A stretch of 64,000 nucleotides of DNA from Granulibacter bethesdensis CGDNIH1 (GTDB taxonomy: Bacteria; Pseudomonadota; Alphaproteobacteria; Acetobacterales; Acetobacteraceae): the NCBI RefSeq assembly GCF_000014285.2, contig NC_008343.2, positions 1 through 64,000 on the forward strand, read 5' to 3'. This document shows, one piece after another, positions 26,463 through 36,070 of this stretch. Both the position numbers and the translations under genes were made by a program. The notes below the pieces were generated by a model. That model worked only from the letters and a program-made list of their open reading frames with translations. It was not told the DNA's origin and did no database searches. Within the stretch, counting starts at the first letter, position 1; each line of letters begins with the position of its first letter.

Positions 26463-27602
26463 TCAAATCTGTCCGGCGCCGCCCAGAAGACGACCAATAA
26501 CCCGGGCCGTGTAGTCCACCACCGGGATGATGCGGCCGTAATTGATGCGAGTCGGGCCAATCACGCCGATGGCACCGACGATCCGGTTGGCTTCGTTGCG
26601 CGCCGGGGCCACCACCATGGACAGGCCGGAGGCTCCGAACAGGCCGCTCTCGGCGCCGATGAAAATCCGCACACCATCCGAGTTTTCCGCCAGATCGAGC
26701 AGCCGCAGAATGGTTTCCTGTGCTTCCAGCTGATCGAACAGCATCTGGATGGCGGCCAGCTGCCCGGCCTGCACGGCATCGGCGAGCAATTTTCCCTGGC
26801 CACGCACGATCAGGTTGCCACCGCGTTCCTCGCCGCTCCATGTGGCAAGTCCTGCTTCAACCACCTGCGCCGCCAGCGTATCGAGCTGGGTGCGGTTGGC
26901 GGTGATTTCCTCCGTCACCAGACGGCGGAGATCGGCGAGAGGTTTGTTGCTGAGCCGGGCGTTCAGATAATTCGCCGCTTGTTGCAGGGCGGAGGGTGGC
27001 AGACCGGGCGGGATTTCCATGACCCGGTTTTCCACCTGTCCCTCGGATGTGACCATGATCACCAGTGCCCGTCCGGTACTGAGGGGCACGAATTCGATAT
27101 GCCGCAGCGCACCTTCCGATTTTGGCGCCAGCACCAGTCCGGCAGCGGAGGAAAGGCCGGAGAGCAGGGTGGAGGCCTCGGTCAACGTGTCTTCGAGACT
27201 GCGCCCGCGGGCTTCCAGCGAGGCGGCAATACTGTTCTGCTCGTCTTCCGAGAGTGCGCCGAACTGGAGCAACCCGTCCACGAACAGCCGCAGGCCGCGA
27301 TCAGTGGGCAGGCGTCCGGCAGAGGTATGGGGGGCAAACAGCAGCCCGGCATCCGTCAGATCGGCCATCACATTGCGAATGGTCGCAGGGGACAGATTGA
27401 CAGGCAGACGGCGGGACAGGGTGCGACTGCCGACCGGCTCCCCGGTTTCGACATATTGTTCGACAATCTCGCGCAGGATGGCGGCGGAGCGTGTGTCCAA
27501 ACCTGCCGGCAGCCCTGCTGGCAGAGGGCTGACCGGAAGGCTGGCCCCCAGAACTTTACCCAGACCTGAACCGCGGGGGGGTGATGAAACAGAACGTGGC
27601 AT
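26463..27602 (-). CDS. hrcA: Heat-inducible transcription repressor HrcA
   Basis: HrcA represses heat-shock operons by binding the CIRCE inverted repeat and depends on GroEL for activity. The 379-residue protein has a winged helix near residues 40-100 (REIVEQYVETGEPVGSRTLSRRLPVNLSPATIRNVMADL) followed by SAGRLPTDRGLRLFVDGLL, the family signature. The C-terminal region INYGRIIPVVDYTARVIG is also conserved. The first 30 residues are Ser/Pro/Gly-rich and may be an over-extension. I saw no CIRCE element before hrcA, grpE or dnaK; in alphaproteobacteria the CIRCE target is often groESL, which is outside the window. Confidence 0.96.
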   Translation of the reverse strand: MPRSVSSPPRGSGLGKVLGASLPVSPLPAGLPAGLDTRSAAILREIVEQYVETGEPVGSRTLSRRLPVNLSPATIRNVMADLTDAGLLFAPHTSAGRLPTDRGLRLFVDGLLQFGALSEDEQNSIAASLEARGRSLEDTLTEASTLLSGLSSAAGLVLAPKSEGALRHIEFVPLSTGRALVIMVTSEGQVENRVMEIPPGLPPSALQQAANYLNARLSNKPLADLRRLVTEEITANRTQLDTLAAQVVEAGLATWSGEERGGNLIVRGQGKLLADAVQAGQLAAIQMLFDQLEAQETILRLLDLAENSDGVRIFIGAESGLFGASGLSMVVAPARNEANRIVGAIGVIGPTRINYGRIIPVVDYTARVIGRLLGGAGQI

Positions 27603-27827
27603 GCATGAAAACCTGATCTGCCATAACGGTAGAAAGCCGGAAGGGGCGGGTCAATGACGACGCATCCTAATCTCTGCATATTTTCAGGATGCTGATCCAT
27701 GATATGGGGCTGTGGGGTGGGTTTTCATGGTGGGCGGCCTTGTCAGCCTTTCCCTGATCCGGCACTCCACACGACATGAAGCCGGCTCCTGTCGTAGCAG
27801 TCTGGTCATGTCCAAAGGATTGCCCCC

Positions 27828-28580
27828 ATGTCTGTCCCCGGCCTTTCTTCAGCACGCCCGTCCGGTCGTGCGGCTGATGCATTGCGTAGCGTCAGTCTGG
27901 AAACCGGTTTTGCGCATCATGCCGAAGGCTCTTGCCTGATCAGGATGGGCCGTACCGAAGTTCTGTGCACCGCCAGTGCCGAGCCGCGCATTCCGGGCTT
28001 TCTGCGTGGCACCGGCAAAGGGTGGGTGACGGCGGAATATGGCATGCTGCCGCGCGCTACCCATAAGCGTGGAGACCGGGAGGCCGCTCGCGGAAAGCAA
28101 TCCGGTCGCACGCAGGAAATCCAGCGGCTGATTGGTCGTGCCCTGCGTGCGGTGGTGGATCGGGATGCAATGGGGGAGATGAGCATCACCCTTGATTGTG
28201 ACGTGCTGAATGCGGATGGAGGGACACGCTGTGCTTCTGTCACCGGCGCGTATGTTGCGCTCAGCCTTGCCTTCCACAAAATGGTAAAGGCTGGCGTACT
28301 GAAAGCGGTGCCGCTGCATGGTCAGGTGGCGGCGGTTTCCTGCGGCGTGGTGGGGGGGCAGCCTGTGCTGGACCTCGATTACATTGAAGATTCCGGGGCC
28401 GAGGCGGATTCCAACTTTGTGCTGACCGATGCGGGCGGCATCGTTGAAATTCAGGGAACGGCTGAAGGCGCTCCGTTCAGCGAGGCGGATTTCTCTGCGA
28501 TGCTGGGTCTGGCACGTCAGGGAACGGCACAGCTTTTCACCATGCAGCGTGACGCCATTGTCGCGTTCCTGGCCAGATAA
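27828..28580 (+). CDS. rph: Ribonuclease PH
   Basis: Phosphorolytic 3'-5' exoribonuclease that trims tRNA 3' ends. The 250-residue protein shows the family features [49 protein letters not shown] and [22 protein letters not shown], the last holding the catalytic acidic residues. [19 protein letters not shown] follows. The N-terminal 10 residues are variable. It diverges from hrcA across 225 bases, the usual hrcA/rph arrangement in alphaproteobacteria, and is followed by rdgB 38 bases later. Confidence 0.97.
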   Translation: MSVPGLSSARPSGRAADALRSVSLETGFAHHAEGSCLIRMGRTEVLCTASAEPRIPGFLRGTGKGWVTAEYGMLPRATHKRGDREAARGKQSGRTQEIQRLIGRALRAVVDRDAMGEMSITLDCDVLNADGGTRCASVTGAYVALSLAFHKMVKAGVLKAVPLHGQVAAVSCGVVGGQPVLDLDYIEDSGAEADSNFVLTDAGGIVEIQGTAEGAPFSEADFSAMLGLARQGTAQLFTMQRDAIVAFLAR

Positions 28581-28618
28581 TAACCGCCACGAGCAGGCTT
28601 GAGCGAGAGAGAGGGATC

Positions 28619-29236
28619 ATGAGCGAGACCCGCAGACTGAACCGGAATGATACACTCATTCTTGCCACGCATAATGCCGGTAAGGTGCGGGAATTCGACA
28701 GCCTGCTGAAACCGTGGTCGATCACGCTGGTTTCCGCAGCTTCCCTCAATCTTCCGGAGCCGGAGGAAACCGCCAGCGATTTCGTTGGCAATGCCCGATT
28801 GAAAGCGCTGGCTGCGGCGCAGGTCTCGGGGCAGCCAGCGCTGGCGGATGACAGCGGTTTCTGCGTGGCCGCGCTGGAGGGCGATCCCGGTATTTTCTCC
28901 GCCCGCTGGGCCGGCCCGGAAAAGGATTTCGCCGCCGCCATGCAGCGGATTCACGATCTGGCTGGTGAGGATGAAGACCGGCGCGCCTGGTTCGTCTGCG
29001 TGCTCAGCCTCGCCTGGCCGGACGGGCATACGGACAGTTTTCTGGGCCGGGTTGATGGTGAAAGGGTCTGGCCACCGCGTGGCACACAGGGTTTCGGCTA
29101 TGATCCGATGTTCATTCCCCGCGGCGGGAACCTGACCTATGGCGAGATCGCGCCTGCCGAAAAAGACGCCGCCAGCCATCGTGCCCGTGCGTTCGAGCAG
29201 TTTGCCGCTGCGTGTCTGCCTCTGGCAGAGTCCTGA
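28619..29236 (+). CDS. rdgB: dITP/XTP pyrophosphatase (RdgB/HAM1)
   Basis: House-cleaning enzyme that hydrolyses dITP, ITP and XTP to monophosphates and so keeps deaminated purines out of DNA. The 205-residue sequence has the start [18 protein letters not shown] (T/SxNxxK motif), the central [26 protein letters not shown] and the C-terminal [25 protein letters not shown]. All are hallmarks of the family. The rph-rdgB-(nitroreductase)-hemW order is common in alphaproteobacteria, where rdgB-hemW are neighbours. Confidence 0.97.
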   Translation: MSETRRLNRNDTLILATHNAGKVREFDSLLKPWSITLVSAASLNLPEPEETASDFVGNARLKALAAAQVSGQPALADDSGFCVAALEGDPGIFSARWAGPEKDFAAAMQRIHDLAGEDEDRRAWFVCVLSLAWPDGHTDSFLGRVDGERVWPPRGTQGFGYDPMFIPRGGNLTYGEIAPAEKDAASHRARAFEQFAAACLPLAES

Positions 29237-29280
29237 TAGGACGCAGACCGTAATTTTCTACAGCCTCAAAGGACAGGATC

Positions 29281-29880
29281 ATGACCGAAGCCAATGGTCG
29301 CCGTGCTGATCATCCTATCGATGAACTTTTTCTGGAACGCTGGTCTCCCCGTGCTTTTACCGGGGAGACCATGCCCCATCACGAACTGCTGACCATTCTG
29401 GAAGCCGCCACCTGGGCACCCTCCGGCTATAATGCGCAGCCATGGCGGTTCATCTATGCCCATCGTGATACGCCGCATTTCGAGACGCTGCTGAAGCCGT
29501 TGATCCCGTTCAATCAGGGCTGGGCGAAAAATGCGTCGGTGCTGCTCTATGTGGTGTCGCACACCGTGCTGACGCCGCCGGGCAAGGATCAGCCTGTGCC
29601 GAATCACAGCCATTCTTTCGATGCCGGTGCGGCCTGGGCGCTCCTGGCCTTGCAGGCGCATCTCAAGGGCTGGGCGACACATGGCATGACCGGCGTGGAT
29701 TTCGCTGCTGCCGCTGAGGCACTGAACGTTCCCGCGGATTACCGGATCGAAGCGGCGGTGGCGATCGGACGCCGGGCCGATCCCTCCGTGCTGGATGAGG
29801 CCGCGCGCGCGCGCGAGGTTCCCAACAGCCGCGAGCCGGTGCAGAGCAAAATCTTCGAAGGCACTTTTCGCTCCGCATGA
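29281..29880 (+). CDS. Nitroreductase-family FMN protein
   Basis: Predicted FMN-dependent NAD(P)H oxidoreductase of 199 residues. FLERWSPRAFTGETMPHHELLTILEAATWAPSGYNAQPWRFIYA matches the N-terminal FMN-binding R-S-x-R and P-S-x-x-N-x-Q-P-W motifs. The middle GAAWALLALQAHLKGWATHGM and the C-terminal AIGRRAD segment complete the fold. Family members reduce nitro compounds, quinones or flavins; the real substrate is not evident. It overlaps hemW by 4 bases (ATGA), so the two are translationally coupled, between rdgB and hemW, which are often direct neighbours elsewhere. Confidence 0.88.
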   Translation: MTEANGRRADHPIDELFLERWSPRAFTGETMPHHELLTILEAATWAPSGYNAQPWRFIYAHRDTPHFETLLKPLIPFNQGWAKNASVLLYVVSHTVLTPPGKDQPVPNHSHSFDAGAAWALLALQAHLKGWATHGMTGVDFAAAAEALNVPADYRIEAAVAIGRRADPSVLDEAARAREVPNSREPVQSKIFEGTFRSA

Positions 29881-31061
29881 CGGTGGATGCGCCATCCCCC
29901 GATGACGGGACAACAGAACCGCTGGCATTGTATATTCACTGGCCGTTCTGCTTGTCCAAATGCCCGTATTGCGACTTCAACAGCCATGTGCGGGATGAGA
30001 TTCCGCAGGCGCGTTTTGCCGCGGCGTTGCGGGCTGAACTGGCATGGGAGGCATCGCGGCTCGGGCGTCGTCCGCTCGCCTCGGTGTTTTTCGGCGGTGG
30101 CACGCCCAGCTTGATGGCACCGGAGACTGTCGCTGCTCTGATTGAAGAGGCCACCCGGTATTTTCCGCCATGCGATGATCTGGAAATCACACTGGAGGCC
30201 AATCCGACCAGTGTGGAGGCCGGACGTTTTCGTGCCTTCCGTCAGGCGGGTGTCAATCGCGTATCACTGGGGATTCAGAGCCTGCATGACGAGGCTCTGA
30301 AAGGGCTGGGACGGCAGCATGATGCCGGGCAGGCGATGGCTGCGCTGGAACTGGCCCATACGATTTTCCCCCGTCTGTCGTTCGATCTGATCTATGCCCG
30401 ACCCGGCCAGACTGTGGCGGCGTGGCGACAGGAGTTGCGACAGGCTCTGTCGTTGGCGGGTGATCATCTGTCGCTCTACCAGCTCACCATCGAACCCGGT
30501 ACAGCCTATGAAGCGTCTTTCCGCCGGGGGGAGATCATACTGCCTTCGGATGAACAGGCGGCAGAACTGTACGAGGTGACCGGAGAAGAAGCGGCACAGT
30601 TCGGCATGACGGCCTATGAAGTGTCGAACTATGCCAGATCAGGGGCGGAAAGCCGACATAATCTGGCTTACTGGCGCTATGCCGATTATGCGGGAATCGG
30701 GCCGGGGGCCCATGGGCGTGTGAGCCATTCCGGCAGCCTCTTCGCCACCAGACGGCATCGTGCACCGGAGCCATGGGCGGAACTGGTGGAGCGTCAGGGC
30801 CATGGTTCGACCCTTGAGGAAGAGGTCGAGCCACAGGAACGCGCACGGGAAATGCTGCTGATGGGGCTGCGGATCACGGATGGTATCGACGAAGCCCGTT
30901 TCCGGCAGCGCACCGGCCTGACGCTGGAACAGGCGGTGGATCAGGAGATTTTATCGCTGGCGCTGGACAATGCCTATCTCAGCCGCGAGCATGGCAACCT
31001 GAGGGCCTTGCCGGAGGGCAGAGTGCGGTTGAACGCGCTTTTGCAGGCCTTGGTGCTCTGA
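29877..31061 (+). CDS. hemW: Radical SAM haem chaperone HemW (HemN-like)
   Basis: HemW binds haem and a [4Fe-4S] cluster and delivers haem to respiratory proteins; older annotations call it anaerobic coproporphyrinogen oxidase. The 394-residue protein has the radical SAM motif CxxxCxxC (Cys25, Cys29, Cys32 in HWPFCLSKCPYCDFNSH). SVFFGGGTPSLM, EANPTSVEAGRFRAFRQAGVNRVSLGIQSL and the HemW-type ending MLLMGLRITDGID follow. True HemN has an additional N-terminal extension with another conserved cysteine after CxxxCxxC; I see the HemW form. It is the last gene of the plus-strand group before the pigment-like cluster. Confidence 0.93.
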   Translation: MTVDAPSPDDGTTEPLALYIHWPFCLSKCPYCDFNSHVRDEIPQARFAAALRAELAWEASRLGRRPLASVFFGGGTPSLMAPETVAALIEEATRYFPPCDDLEITLEANPTSVEAGRFRAFRQAGVNRVSLGIQSLHDEALKGLGRQHDAGQAMAALELAHTIFPRLSFDLIYARPGQTVAAWRQELRQALSLAGDHLSLYQLTIEPGTAYEASFRRGEIILPSDEQAAELYEVTGEEAAQFGMTAYEVSNYARSGAESRHNLAYWRYADYAGIGPGAHGRVSHSGSLFATRRHRAPEPWAELVERQGHGSTLEEEVEPQERAREMLLMGLRITDGIDEARFRQRTGLTLEQAVDQEILSLALDNAYLSREHGNLRALPEGRVRLNALLQALVL

Positions 31062-31073
31062 CGCACATCACGG

Positions 31074-31529
31074 TCAGGTGGCAGTAGGAGGCAGGACGAT
31101 ACTCGCCTCCCCTTCAACCAGCATGCTGCCATCTTCGGCGGTCACAGACAGCGCATAGATCATGCCGCCCGGGCTGTTCAGCAGCATGCGGGCCGAGACA
31201 TGGAGTGTGCCGAACCGTTCATCATCCAGCCGCGGCACATGCAGGGTCACGGCGCGTAGACCTGCCAGATAACCCGGCCTTGCCGCTGCCCCATCCAGCA
31301 AGGCTCCATGCAGGGCGGCAGCCTGAAGCGCATATTCGATGCCGCATACCGCACCGAGCCGTCCGCCTTCCCGCAACGGATTATCCGGCAGAAGATGGGA
31401 TTGAGACAGGCAGCTTATGGTACTGTCATCCCACGCCACGACACATTGCAACAGGCACATGCTGCCCTGATGCGGAATCAGTGCAGCAATGGCAGCGGGG
31501 CTGTCAGGATTGTTGCGTGTTACGGTCAT
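31074..31529 (-). CDS. Hotdog-fold 3-hydroxyacyl-ACP dehydratase-like protein (ApeP-like)
   Basis: Of 151 residues. LIPHQGSMCLLQCVVAWDD carries the conserved His of hotdog dehydratases found in aryl polyene clusters, and GIEYALQAAALHGALLDG and SMLVEGEASIVL fit the same family. Such enzymes remove water from 3-hydroxyacyl-ACP during polyene chain growth. The start ATG overlaps the stop of the chain-length-factor gene by 4 bases. It is the last gene of the minus-strand cluster and ends 12 bases from the convergent hemW stop. Dehydratase family is fairly sure; assignment to a pigment pathway rests on the neighbours. Confidence 0.78.
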   Translation of the reverse strand: MTVTRNNPDSPAAIAALIPHQGSMCLLQCVVAWDDSTISCLSQSHLLPDNPLREGGRLGAVCGIEYALQAAALHGALLDGAAARPGYLAGLRAVTLHVPRLDDERFGTLHVSARMLLNSPGGMIYALSVTAEDGSMLVEGEASIVLPPTAT

Positions 31530-32362
31530 GACAGGCGTATACGCACATGACCGGATAAAAGAGGGGCATGAGCTTCCCCGTGATTACCCCCAGCCAGAAG
31601 GCTGAGCAGGCGCAGGGATCGGGCCGCCGGATTCATCTCCGCCAATGCGGCGAGGGCGGGAAGATCGGGAGCGATCAGAGCGGGATCGGCCTCTCCGGCA
31701 CTGAAATCGACCGACAAACGGCCTGCATCGTCGCCTTGCCCGGCCTCCTGATCCGGGGTCAGTACGAAAGCGGCAGCGAAGGCGCATTCCGTCCGCCGCT
31801 TTTCCGCCAGAGGCGAGGCAAGGGGGGCATCATAGAGACAGAGCAGAACAGGCTCTTTTTCTATCCCGGCCTCTACCACCGCCTTGAGCAGTCCCGCACC
31901 AAAAGTATGATCGTGGCAGCCGATGCAGTTGGCGGGGGCGCTGGCACCATGGGCGATGGTCCAGTATCCGGCGGGCGCATTGTGAACCGAATTGTGAAAC
32001 TGTGTCGGTGACAGCTGCACATCCGAGGCATTTTCGGTGGTCGTCAGTGTTTCCAGAATCCCGTGCAGCAACATGCCGTCGCCATTGCCGCTGGCAAAGA
32101 TGCTGCGCAATGTCTGTGGTTGAAGGCCGCTCTGTGCGACGGCCTGTTCGGCTGCATACAGGGCGAGACGTGCCACCATGCCGGTCCGGCGACGCTCATT
32201 GGGTGACAGGATGGAGGGTGGCGGCGGTGGTTCCTGACTGGAGAGGTCCAGGGGAGTTTTGCCGGTCAGCACGCCCTGACTCTGCTCCCAGCCCGGCAGA
32301 CCCGGTCCCCAGATGGCAACACCCGCGATCCGTACGGAGGGGGGAGAGGACATGGATGGCAT
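31526..32362 (-). CDS. Beta-ketoacyl synthase-like chain-length factor (ApeC-like)
   Basis: Truncated ketosynthase-like protein (278 residues from ATG 32362, with AGGA 10 bases upstream). It resembles the Ketoacyl-synt_2 family that pairs with full ketosynthases in aryl polyene clusters. RTGMVARLALYAAEQAV and QLSPTQFHNSVHNAPAGYWTIAHGA are typical. Where a true ketosynthase has its nucleophile, this protein reads ANCIGCHDHTFGAGLL, not the TACAS context, and the C-terminal His motifs are missing. It is therefore likely a non-catalytic partner that sets chain length. An alternative start at 32392 would overlap the ketosynthase gene by 28 bases. Confidence 0.75.
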   Translation of the reverse strand: MPSMSSPPSVRIAGVAIWGPGLPGWEQSQGVLTGKTPLDLSSQEPPPPPSILSPNERRRTGMVARLALYAAEQAVAQSGLQPQTLRSIFASGNGDGMLLHGILETLTTTENASDVQLSPTQFHNSVHNAPAGYWTIAHGASAPANCIGCHDHTFGAGLLKAVVEAGIEKEPVLLCLYDAPLASPLAEKRRTECAFAAAFVLTPDQEAGQGDDAGRLSVDFSAGEADPALIAPDLPALAALAEMNPAARSLRLLSLLAGGNHGEAHAPLLSGHVRIRLS

Positions 32363-32364
32363 GA

Positions 32365-33552
32365 TCAGGGCTGTCCTACCAGCAGGCTGCAATTGATACC
32401 GCCGAAGCCGAATGCGTTGATCAGAATACGGCGGGGTGAGGCGACCAGATTCTCGGTCAGCAGCCGGGCAGTAAACGTGGGATCGATCTGTGACACGTTG
32501 ATGTTGCCCGGTAGAAAACCGTGTTTCAGCGACAGCATGGCCAGTGCCACACCCACCATGCCCGCCGTCCCCAGCGTGTGACCCATCCAGCCTTTGGAGG
32601 AGCCGCAGGGCGTCTGCGTGCCGAATATCTCGGTGATGGCACGGTCCTCCATCGCATCGTTCTGCCTTGTGCCGGTGCCATGGAGCGCCACGAAATCAAT
32701 GGCATCCGGAGAAAGTCCGGCACTGCGCAACGCACCACGCATTGCATCCGTGGCCCCCCGTCCTTCCGGATGAGGTGCGGACATATGATGACCGTCACTG
32801 CTGGCGCCATGACCCAGTAGCATGGCGGGGGCTTCGTCGCGTTCCAGCAGGGCGAACCCGGCAGCCTCGCCGATGGAAATACCGCGCCGTCCGGCATCGC
32901 CGGGCTGGGTGGCATCGGGGGAAATCAGTTCCAGCGCCGCGAAGCCGCGCAGGGTCATCCGGCACAGCGTATCTGCACCCCCCACCACCGCGGCATCGCA
33001 CAACCCGCTGGCAATCAGTTGCTGGGCATCGGCAAAAGCCTTGGCGGCAGAGGCGCAGGCAGTCGAAATCACGAAAGCCGGGCCCTCCAGCTGCAACCGC
33101 GCCTGCACGAAGCGGGCAAGTGCAAACAGATCGTGTGTGTTTTCGACATCCAGATCATCGGGGAGTTTTTCTCCCGGCGCGCGGCAGCGATAGGCTTCCT
33201 CGCTGGTCAGGATGCCCGATGTGCTGGTGCCAAGCACGACGGCGATCCGCTCCGCGCCATAACGGGCACGCGCGCGGGCGACATGGTCCGAAAATCCGTC
33301 ACTGTGCAGGGCCATATCGGCCAGACGGTGGTTGCGGCAGTCGAACCGGGCCAATGCGGATGGAAGGCTGTATTCCTCCAGCCCCTCCACACGTCCGATC
33401 CATCCCTCGGTGATGCCGAACATGTCACAGCGTCGTAATCCGCTCTGTCTGGTAAGCAGAGCCTGCAAGGTCGTTTGTTCGTCCCGCCCGATCGCGCTGA
33501 CAAGGCTGGTTGCGGTAATCCCGAGCGGTTGCATCGTGGCTGTGTCATCCAT
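32365..33552 (-). CDS. Beta-ketoacyl-ACP synthase (FabF/ApeO-like)
   Basis: Condensing enzyme that extends acyl-ACP chains. From ATG 33552 (MDDTATMQPL) it is 395 residues and keeps the full catalytic set: nucleophile Cys166 in VISTACASAAKAF, His in LHGTGTRQNDAMED, the Lys in GSSKGWMGHTLGTAG with the second His, and the C-terminal NAFGFGGINCSLLVG. An extension to 33639 is Pro/Trp-rich and overlaps the exporter gene, so it is rejected. The start overlaps the MMPL gene end by 8 bases, and the chain-length factor follows directly. The pairing of a complete KS with a degenerate partner is characteristic of the type II systems making aryl polyenes. Confidence 0.88.
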   Translation of the reverse strand: MDDTATMQPLGITATSLVSAIGRDEQTTLQALLTRQSGLRRCDMFGITEGWIGRVEGLEEYSLPSALARFDCRNHRLADMALHSDGFSDHVARARARYGAERIAVVLGTSTSGILTSEEAYRCRAPGEKLPDDLDVENTHDLFALARFVQARLQLEGPAFVISTACASAAKAFADAQQLIASGLCDAAVVGGADTLCRMTLRGFAALELISPDATQPGDAGRRGISIGEAAGFALLERDEAPAMLLGHGASSDGHHMSAPHPEGRGATDAMRGALRSAGLSPDAIDFVALHGTGTRQNDAMEDRAITEIFGTQTPCGSSKGWMGHTLGTAGMVGVALAMLSLKHGFLPGNINVSQIDPTFTARLLTENLVASPRRILINAFGFGGINCSLLVGQP

Positions 33553-35944
33553 TCGCGGACGGGGGGGAAATGGCAGGTGAACCCGTATCTTGCGGACGGG
33601 CCATGAAGAAGGCCAGCACAAGTGCGCAGAAAGTGCCACTGGCGACGGTCAGGCCGATACTGGCCAGCAGCGGAGTCTGGCATGTGGCCAGAAGTCCGAA
33701 GCTCAGCAAGGTCATGCCGTTGCAGACCAGCAGGGTACGGAGGGTGCGCACACGCTCCTCCAGATCCAGCGGGACTCCATTGTCTCCCCGTCGCGTCAGG
33801 AACAGCGCATAATCCAGAGAGATGCCGATCATGAGCTGAATGGCTGTTACGTGGAACAGAGAGATCGAGACCCCGGCAAGTTTCAGCAGTGCCAGAGTGA
33901 CGCAGAGAGCCGCGCCGATCGGGATCAGAACGGCCAGCAACCGTTTCGGTTGCCGCAACCCGGCCGCCAGAGCGAACAGCGCCAGCAAGGCGCCTGCGCC
34001 AAGCCAGCGAAAGGCCTGACCCGTAAAGCGGTTCACCAGCCCGTTGGTGGCTTCCCGGATATCGATGACTTGTGCCGGCCCTGTGCCGGACTGGTCCAGC
34101 AGGCTCTGGAACGTATCCGCGTCAGTCAGACCGGTCAGAGAGGCGATACCATACCAGCTGCCACCGCGCTGAAACAGCATGGGAGCCAGACGTGCCCGCA
34201 ACAGGGGGCTGGGTAAGGCGTGCAGGGGGGAAGCCATCCGCTGCTGCTGCGCATTTTTCAAAAACGGATCGAAGGCTCCGTTTGCGAAGGGCAGGCCTGC
34301 CATGGCAGCCATGACCCGGTCATGCAGCTCTGGCGCGGGTGGAAGAGCGGCCTGATGTTGGCGCTGGCTCGCTTCACTGGGAAGCAGATCGGCAGGACCG
34401 AGCGAGGAGGTGATCAGGCCGCGCTGTCGCATCTGGTGCAGAAACGGGGTCAGACGCTCGGCATGGCGTAGAACATCTTCCTGGCTGGTGCCGCTGAATA
34501 CCAGCAGGACGCTGGCATCCGGTGCGCCGATCTGGCGGCGCAGGGTTTCATCCAGCGTCATCTGGCTCGCCGGTACCGGACTCAGATGAGCCAGATCGCG
34601 TTCCAGCGGCGGCAAACCGGTGATGACCAGATAGGCAATGGCGAGAACGGGAACCAGGAGTGCCAGAGGCCGAAAACGGTGCAGCCGCTCCAGCCTGATC
34701 ATCCATGCAGGCGCAGCGCTGTTCCGCCCGGGCGTCTTCAGCAGGGCAGGTGCCAGATCGGCCGAGCGGACGACAGGGGGCAGCACGAGGAAAGTGGCCA
34801 GTCCTGCCCCCAGCAGCCCCATCACCGAAAACAATCCCAGCTGCGCCAGAGCGGGGAAGCTGGAAAAGACCATCCCGATCAGCCCCAGCGAGGCTGCGAT
34901 CATGGTCAGGCCCAGCGTCATGCCGATTCTCCGCCGTGTTGCACGTACAGGCTCGCCGGGACGACGGTGGCCGATCCACAGCACCGGATAATCCAGTGTG
35001 ACACCCAGCATGGTGAGGCCGAAACCCAGCGTGACACCATGCACGCTGCCGTTCCAGAGCTGGATCGTGACCGCTGCCAGCGCAATCCCGAGCATGGGTG
35101 GAATCAGCATGGCCACCAGTACGGCAGGTGAGCGGAAGCGCCATAGCAGAAGGCCCAGAATCAGCACGCCGGAAAGAATGGCGATGCGGTGAATATCGGC
35201 CTTGACGATGCTGGAAGCCTGTTCTGCAAAAATCGCCGGGCCGGTCAGATGCAGGGAAAAGGCGTCCTGATCGGTTGGACTGACGGTACGACGGGCTTCT
35301 TCAAAGGAAGAGCGCAACAGGGAGAGGGCAACCTGTTGTTCCTCGATGCTCGAACCGGCATGAAGCCGGGTCAGCAGAAGGGCACGTGGTTGCTGATCCG
35401 GTTGTTCCGGCGCAAACCACACGCCATCCACTGTGCGTGGACCGCTGAACCCGCCTTCCAGCCATTGTGCGGCTATCGCGCCGAATGCACCGGTCGGATC
35501 GGCAAAACCATAGCGGGCTACGACCGGTGAGGCCGCTCCTGACAAACCGGTCAGCAAGGCCTCGAAATGATGATGCAGGGCGTCGGTGGTAAATTGCTCC
35601 GGCGTGACGGCGTCAGAGAGAAGATAGCGGTCCGCAAAAAGCTTTTCCGCTTCCTGATCCATGCCCGCACTGCTGTTCATGACGAGGCTGAACAGGCTGT
35701 GTCCTCGCAAGCGTGCAGCCATGCTCTGGCTGATTTTTACGAGAGCAGGCGTGGAGGGGCCGTCTATTCCGGCCAGAAGCAGGGTGGCTGCCTCTCCCTC
35801 CCGCACTTCCCGTAACAGGAAGCGGGACGCAGGGTCTGTACCGGGAGGCAGGAAATCGGTGATGTCGGTGCGGATACGGATCTGTGTCAGCACCAGACCC
35901 AGACAGACAGCGCAGAGAAGAAAAACGGCCAGAAGTCGTTTCAT
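33545..35944 (-). CDS. MMPL/RND-family exporter of the aryl polyene type
   Basis: Large inner-membrane transporter (799 residues from ATG 35944) with two repeats. Each has a long extracytoplasmic loop and a membrane domain (for example VLVAMLIPPMLGIALAAVTIQLW and later LLAVLIPIGAALCVTLALL). The N-terminus MKRLLAVFLLCAVCLGLVLTQIRIRTDITDFLPPGTDP matches RND/MMPL proteins encoded in aryl polyene clusters, proposed to move the lipid-linked polyene across the inner membrane. GFGLTMLGVTLDYPVL and MIGISLDYALFLTRRG are the conserved helix-4/-10 regions with charged relay residues. A 5' extension to 36037 is unlikely. The gene begins 126 bases after dctA, with a hairpin between them. Confidence 0.85.
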   Translation of the reverse strand: MKRLLAVFLLCAVCLGLVLTQIRIRTDITDFLPPGTDPASRFLLREVREGEAATLLLAGIDGPSTPALVKISQSMAARLRGHSLFSLVMNSSAGMDQEAEKLFADRYLLSDAVTPEQFTTDALHHHFEALLTGLSGAASPVVARYGFADPTGAFGAIAAQWLEGGFSGPRTVDGVWFAPEQPDQQPRALLLTRLHAGSSIEEQQVALSLLRSSFEEARRTVSPTDQDAFSLHLTGPAIFAEQASSIVKADIHRIAILSGVLILGLLLWRFRSPAVLVAMLIPPMLGIALAAVTIQLWNGSVHGVTLGFGLTMLGVTLDYPVLWIGHRRPGEPVRATRRRIGMTLGLTMIAASLGLIGMVFSSFPALAQLGLFSVMGLLGAGLATFLVLPPVVRSADLAPALLKTPGRNSAAPAWMIRLERLHRFRPLALLVPVLAIAYLVITGLPPLERDLAHLSPVPASQMTLDETLRRQIGAPDASVLLVFSGTSQEDVLRHAERLTPFLHQMRQRGLITSSLGPADLLPSEASQRQHQAALPPAPELHDRVMAAMAGLPFANGAFDPFLKNAQQQRMASPLHALPSPLLRARLAPMLFQRGGSWYGIASLTGLTDADTFQSLLDQSGTGPAQVIDIREATNGLVNRFTGQAFRWLGAGALLALFALAAGLRQPKRLLAVLIPIGAALCVTLALLKLAGVSISLFHVTAIQLMIGISLDYALFLTRRGDNGVPLDLEERVRTLRTLLVCNGMTLLSFGLLATCQTPLLASIGLTVASGTFCALVLAFFMARPQDTGSPAISPPSANG

Positions 35945-36008
35945 GGAACTGCGCGTGTCACGAGAGCAAATAATCCTGTTGCCGCATAGTCTTTGGTAGG
36001 AGCGGATG

Positions 36009-36033
36009 CTTCGTCCGGTCAAGCCGGACGAAG
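36009..36033 (-). terminator. Hairpin between dctA and the MMPL gene
   Basis: Perfect 10-bp stem CTTCGTCCGG (36009-36018) with CCGGACGAAG (36024-36033), 5-base loop. No T-tract follows on the minus strand, so intrinsic termination is uncertain. It is placed where a dctA transcript would need to end if the exporter-KS genes have their own promoter. Confidence 0.4.
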
Positions 36034-36070
36034 ACAACGCACAGGATCGGTCAGTAGACCAAAGGCAGAG

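Noticed and set aside
27662-27692. GCATCCT/AGGATGC inverted repeat upstream of hrcA and rph as a possible CIRCE element
   Set aside because: Sequence and spacing differ from CIRCE, and it has no T-tract to be a terminator.
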